Under the pieces are notes generated by a model, which saw only the letters and a list, made by a program, of their open reading frames with translations, searched no databases and was not told the DNA's origin. A stretch of DNA of 6,537 nucleotides from assembly GCA_902782985.1 (NCBI GenBank), contig CACZPC010000275.1, forward strand, positions 1 to 6,537. The letters run 5' to 3'. Position 1 is the first letter of the stretch. Every line of letters starts with the position of its first letter. Positions 5,354 to 6,537 of this stretch are shown in pieces. The position numbers and the translations under genes were made by a program. The DNA comes from Oscillospiraceae bacterium. GTDB lineage: Bacteria; Bacillota; Clostridia; Saccharofermentanales; Saccharofermentanaceae.

Positions 5354-6537
5354 ATGCTTATTAAGAATGAAATCGCACTTGCAGTTCCGGATATCCTTCT
5401 GCCTAAGGAAGGCACCGATCTTAAGAAGTGGGCAGTCATCGCCTGCGACCAGTTCACATCAGAACCCGAATACTGGGAAGAAGCCGATAATCTCGTAGGA
5501 GACGATGTATCCACTTTAAGGATCGTACTTCCCGAGGTATATCTTCCCAGAGAGACTGAAGAAACACTTACAAAGAGACTTAATAATATCTCATCGACCA
5601 TCGATGATTATTTCGAGAACGGAGTATGGCAGGAAGCCCGTGAGGGATTTATCGTCCTTGACAGGAGCACGCCTCTTCACCCTTCGCGCAAGGGCCTTAT
5701 GATCGCCGTGGATCTTGAGCAGTACAGCTACGAGCCCGGCAATAAGGAGAAGATCAGAGCCACCGAGGGCACGGTACTCAGCCGTATCCCTCCCCGCGTA
5801 AGGATCAGGGCAAATGCCAAGGTAGAGGTGCCCCATATCATGCTCCTTATCGACGATCCCGAGGATAGTGTCATCGGCAAGGCATGGGAAGCCGCATCCG
5901 CTTCCGGGATTACTCCCTGCTACGACACGGATCTCATGGCCGGTTCCGGTCATATCAAGGGTTATTTCATCGAGAGCGGCTCCGATATAGCCGCAGGAGT
6001 CATCGAATCACTCGGATCCCTCCTTGCAGGCAGTTCCGACGGTATGCTCTTCGCAGTAGGAGACGGCAACCACTCTCTTGCATCCGCCAAGGCTCACTGG
6101 GACAACATCAAGAAAGATCTCAGCGAAGATGAGCGAAAGACTCACCCCGCCAGATATGCACTTGCCGAAGCAGTCAACATCCATGACAAGGGTCTTGATT
6201 TCGAGCCTATCCACAGAGTCGTATTTAATGTAACGGCCGACAGATTTCTCTCGGATGCTGAGGAATATTTCAAGGATAACGGCCTTAAGACATCCGATAC
6301 TCCCGTTGCCGGGGGACAGTTATTTACCGTTGTAGGCCGTGATAAGGATACATATGTAAGCCTTTCGAATCCTCCTCATTCCTTAAGCGTAGGTTCCGTC
6401 CAGGGATTCATCGACAAGATGGGTTATGAAGTGGACTATATCCACGGTGAGGATTCCGTAAGAAAGCTTACGGGAACTGCTAATACCGGCATACTCCTTC
6501 CCGACGTGAGCAAGGACTCGTTCTTTGATACCATCGC
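5354..6537 (+). CDS. DUF1015 family protein (3' end beyond window)
   Basis: The frame is open from ATG at 5354 to the window end, giving 394 residues without a stop; the family's usual length is a little over 400, so only a short C-terminus should be missing. It belongs to the DUF1015 family, widespread conserved proteins of unknown biochemical function. Recognisable segments in order are WAVIACDQFTSEPEYWE (26-42), ATEGTVLSRIPPRVRIR (136-152), VPHIMLLIDDP (159-169), GSGHIKGYFI (197-206), the hallmark GDGNHSLASAKAHWD (236-250), and ALAEAVNIHDKGLDFEPIHRVVF (269-291). The GDGNHS motif with its His and Asp is the best candidate active-site segment, but no reaction is established. It has no signal peptide or membrane helices, so it should be cytoplasmic. 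The start has AGGGG 6 nt upstream. In some genomes this family lies near serine biosynthesis genes (from memory); none is visible here, although downstream sequence is missing. It is divergent from the WYL regulator. Confidence 0.94.
   Translation, partial: MLIKNEIALAVPDILLPKEGTDLKKWAVIACDQFTSEPEYWEEADNLVGDDVSTLRIVLPEVYLPRETEETLTKRLNNISSTIDDYFENGVWQEAREGFIVLDRSTPLHPSRKGLMIAVDLEQYSYEPGNKEKIRATEGTVLSRIPPRVRIRANAKVEVPHIMLLIDDPEDSVIGKAWEAASASGITPCYDTDLMAGSGHIKGYFIESGSDIAAGVIESLGSLLAGSSDGMLFAVGDGNHSLASAKAHWDNIKKDLSEDERKTHPARYALAEAVNIHDKGLDFEPIHRVVFNVTADRFLSDAEEYFKDNGLKTSDTPVAGGQLFTVVGRDKDTYVSLSNPPHSLSVGSVQGFIDKMGYEVDYIHGEDSVRKLTGTANTGILLPDVSKDSFFDTI

Noticed and set aside
5206..5601. 132-residue in-frame N-terminal extension of the WYL gene starting at the ATG at 5601
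   Set aside because: It runs antisense through DUF1015 and the divergent promoter region and does not resemble the WYL family, and the ATG at 5205 has GGAGG at ideal spacing.
5591..5953. 120-residue open frame on the minus strand opposite DUF1015
   Set aside because: It is a shadow of the conserved DUF1015 frame, with no family resemblance.

Overview
The window looks like chromosomal DNA from an anaerobic Bacillota (Firmicutes) of the class Clostridia. This is inferred from the strong AGGAGG-type ribosome binding sites, the moderate G+C with many ATC, CTT, AGA and AGG codons, and the gene set: a C_GCAxxG_C_C redox protein, a stand-alone methionine-synthase reactivation domain, a WYL regulator and a DUF1015 protein. 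The genus cannot be read from the sequence. There is no rRNA, tRNA, CRISPR array, insertion sequence or phage gene, and coding density is very high.

Layout. A small cysteine-rich C_GCAxxG_C_C protein reads rightward and ends at 429. It converges with a leftward block whose last stop codon lies only 2 bp away. In transcription order that block is a WYL-domain regulator (5205 to 4156), alaS (4047 to 1372), a HIT-family hydrolase (1353 to 1012) and a vitamin-B12-dependent methionine synthase activation-domain protein (1010 to 432). The alaS-HIT gap is 18 bp and the HIT-activation gap is 1 bp, so these three form a tight operon. A 108-bp gap between the WYL gene and alaS holds a candidate promoter, two perfect dyads and a GC hairpin with a T-rich tail just upstream of the alaS ribosome binding site. 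To the right, a 148-bp divergent intergenic region separates the WYL gene from a rightward DUF1015 gene that runs off the window end.

How the genes may work together. AlaRS charges tRNA-Ala through an alanyl-adenylate intermediate. HIT (HinT-type) proteins hydrolyse nucleoside phosphoramidates and are known to act on aminoacyl-adenylates, so the alaS-HIT pairing is functionally plausible. The methionine synthase reactivation protein belongs to cobalamin/SAM one-carbon metabolism and has no obvious link to alanylation. The WYL protein is a likely transcription factor, placed so that it could regulate itself, the divergent DUF1015 gene and perhaps alaS.

No clear new biological system is present. 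The points most worth a second look are the non-canonical AlaRS with a Cys-rich insertion, the hairpin and dyads in the alaS leader, the dyads in the WYL/DUF1015 divergent region, and the stand-alone MetH reactivation gene coupled to HIT.
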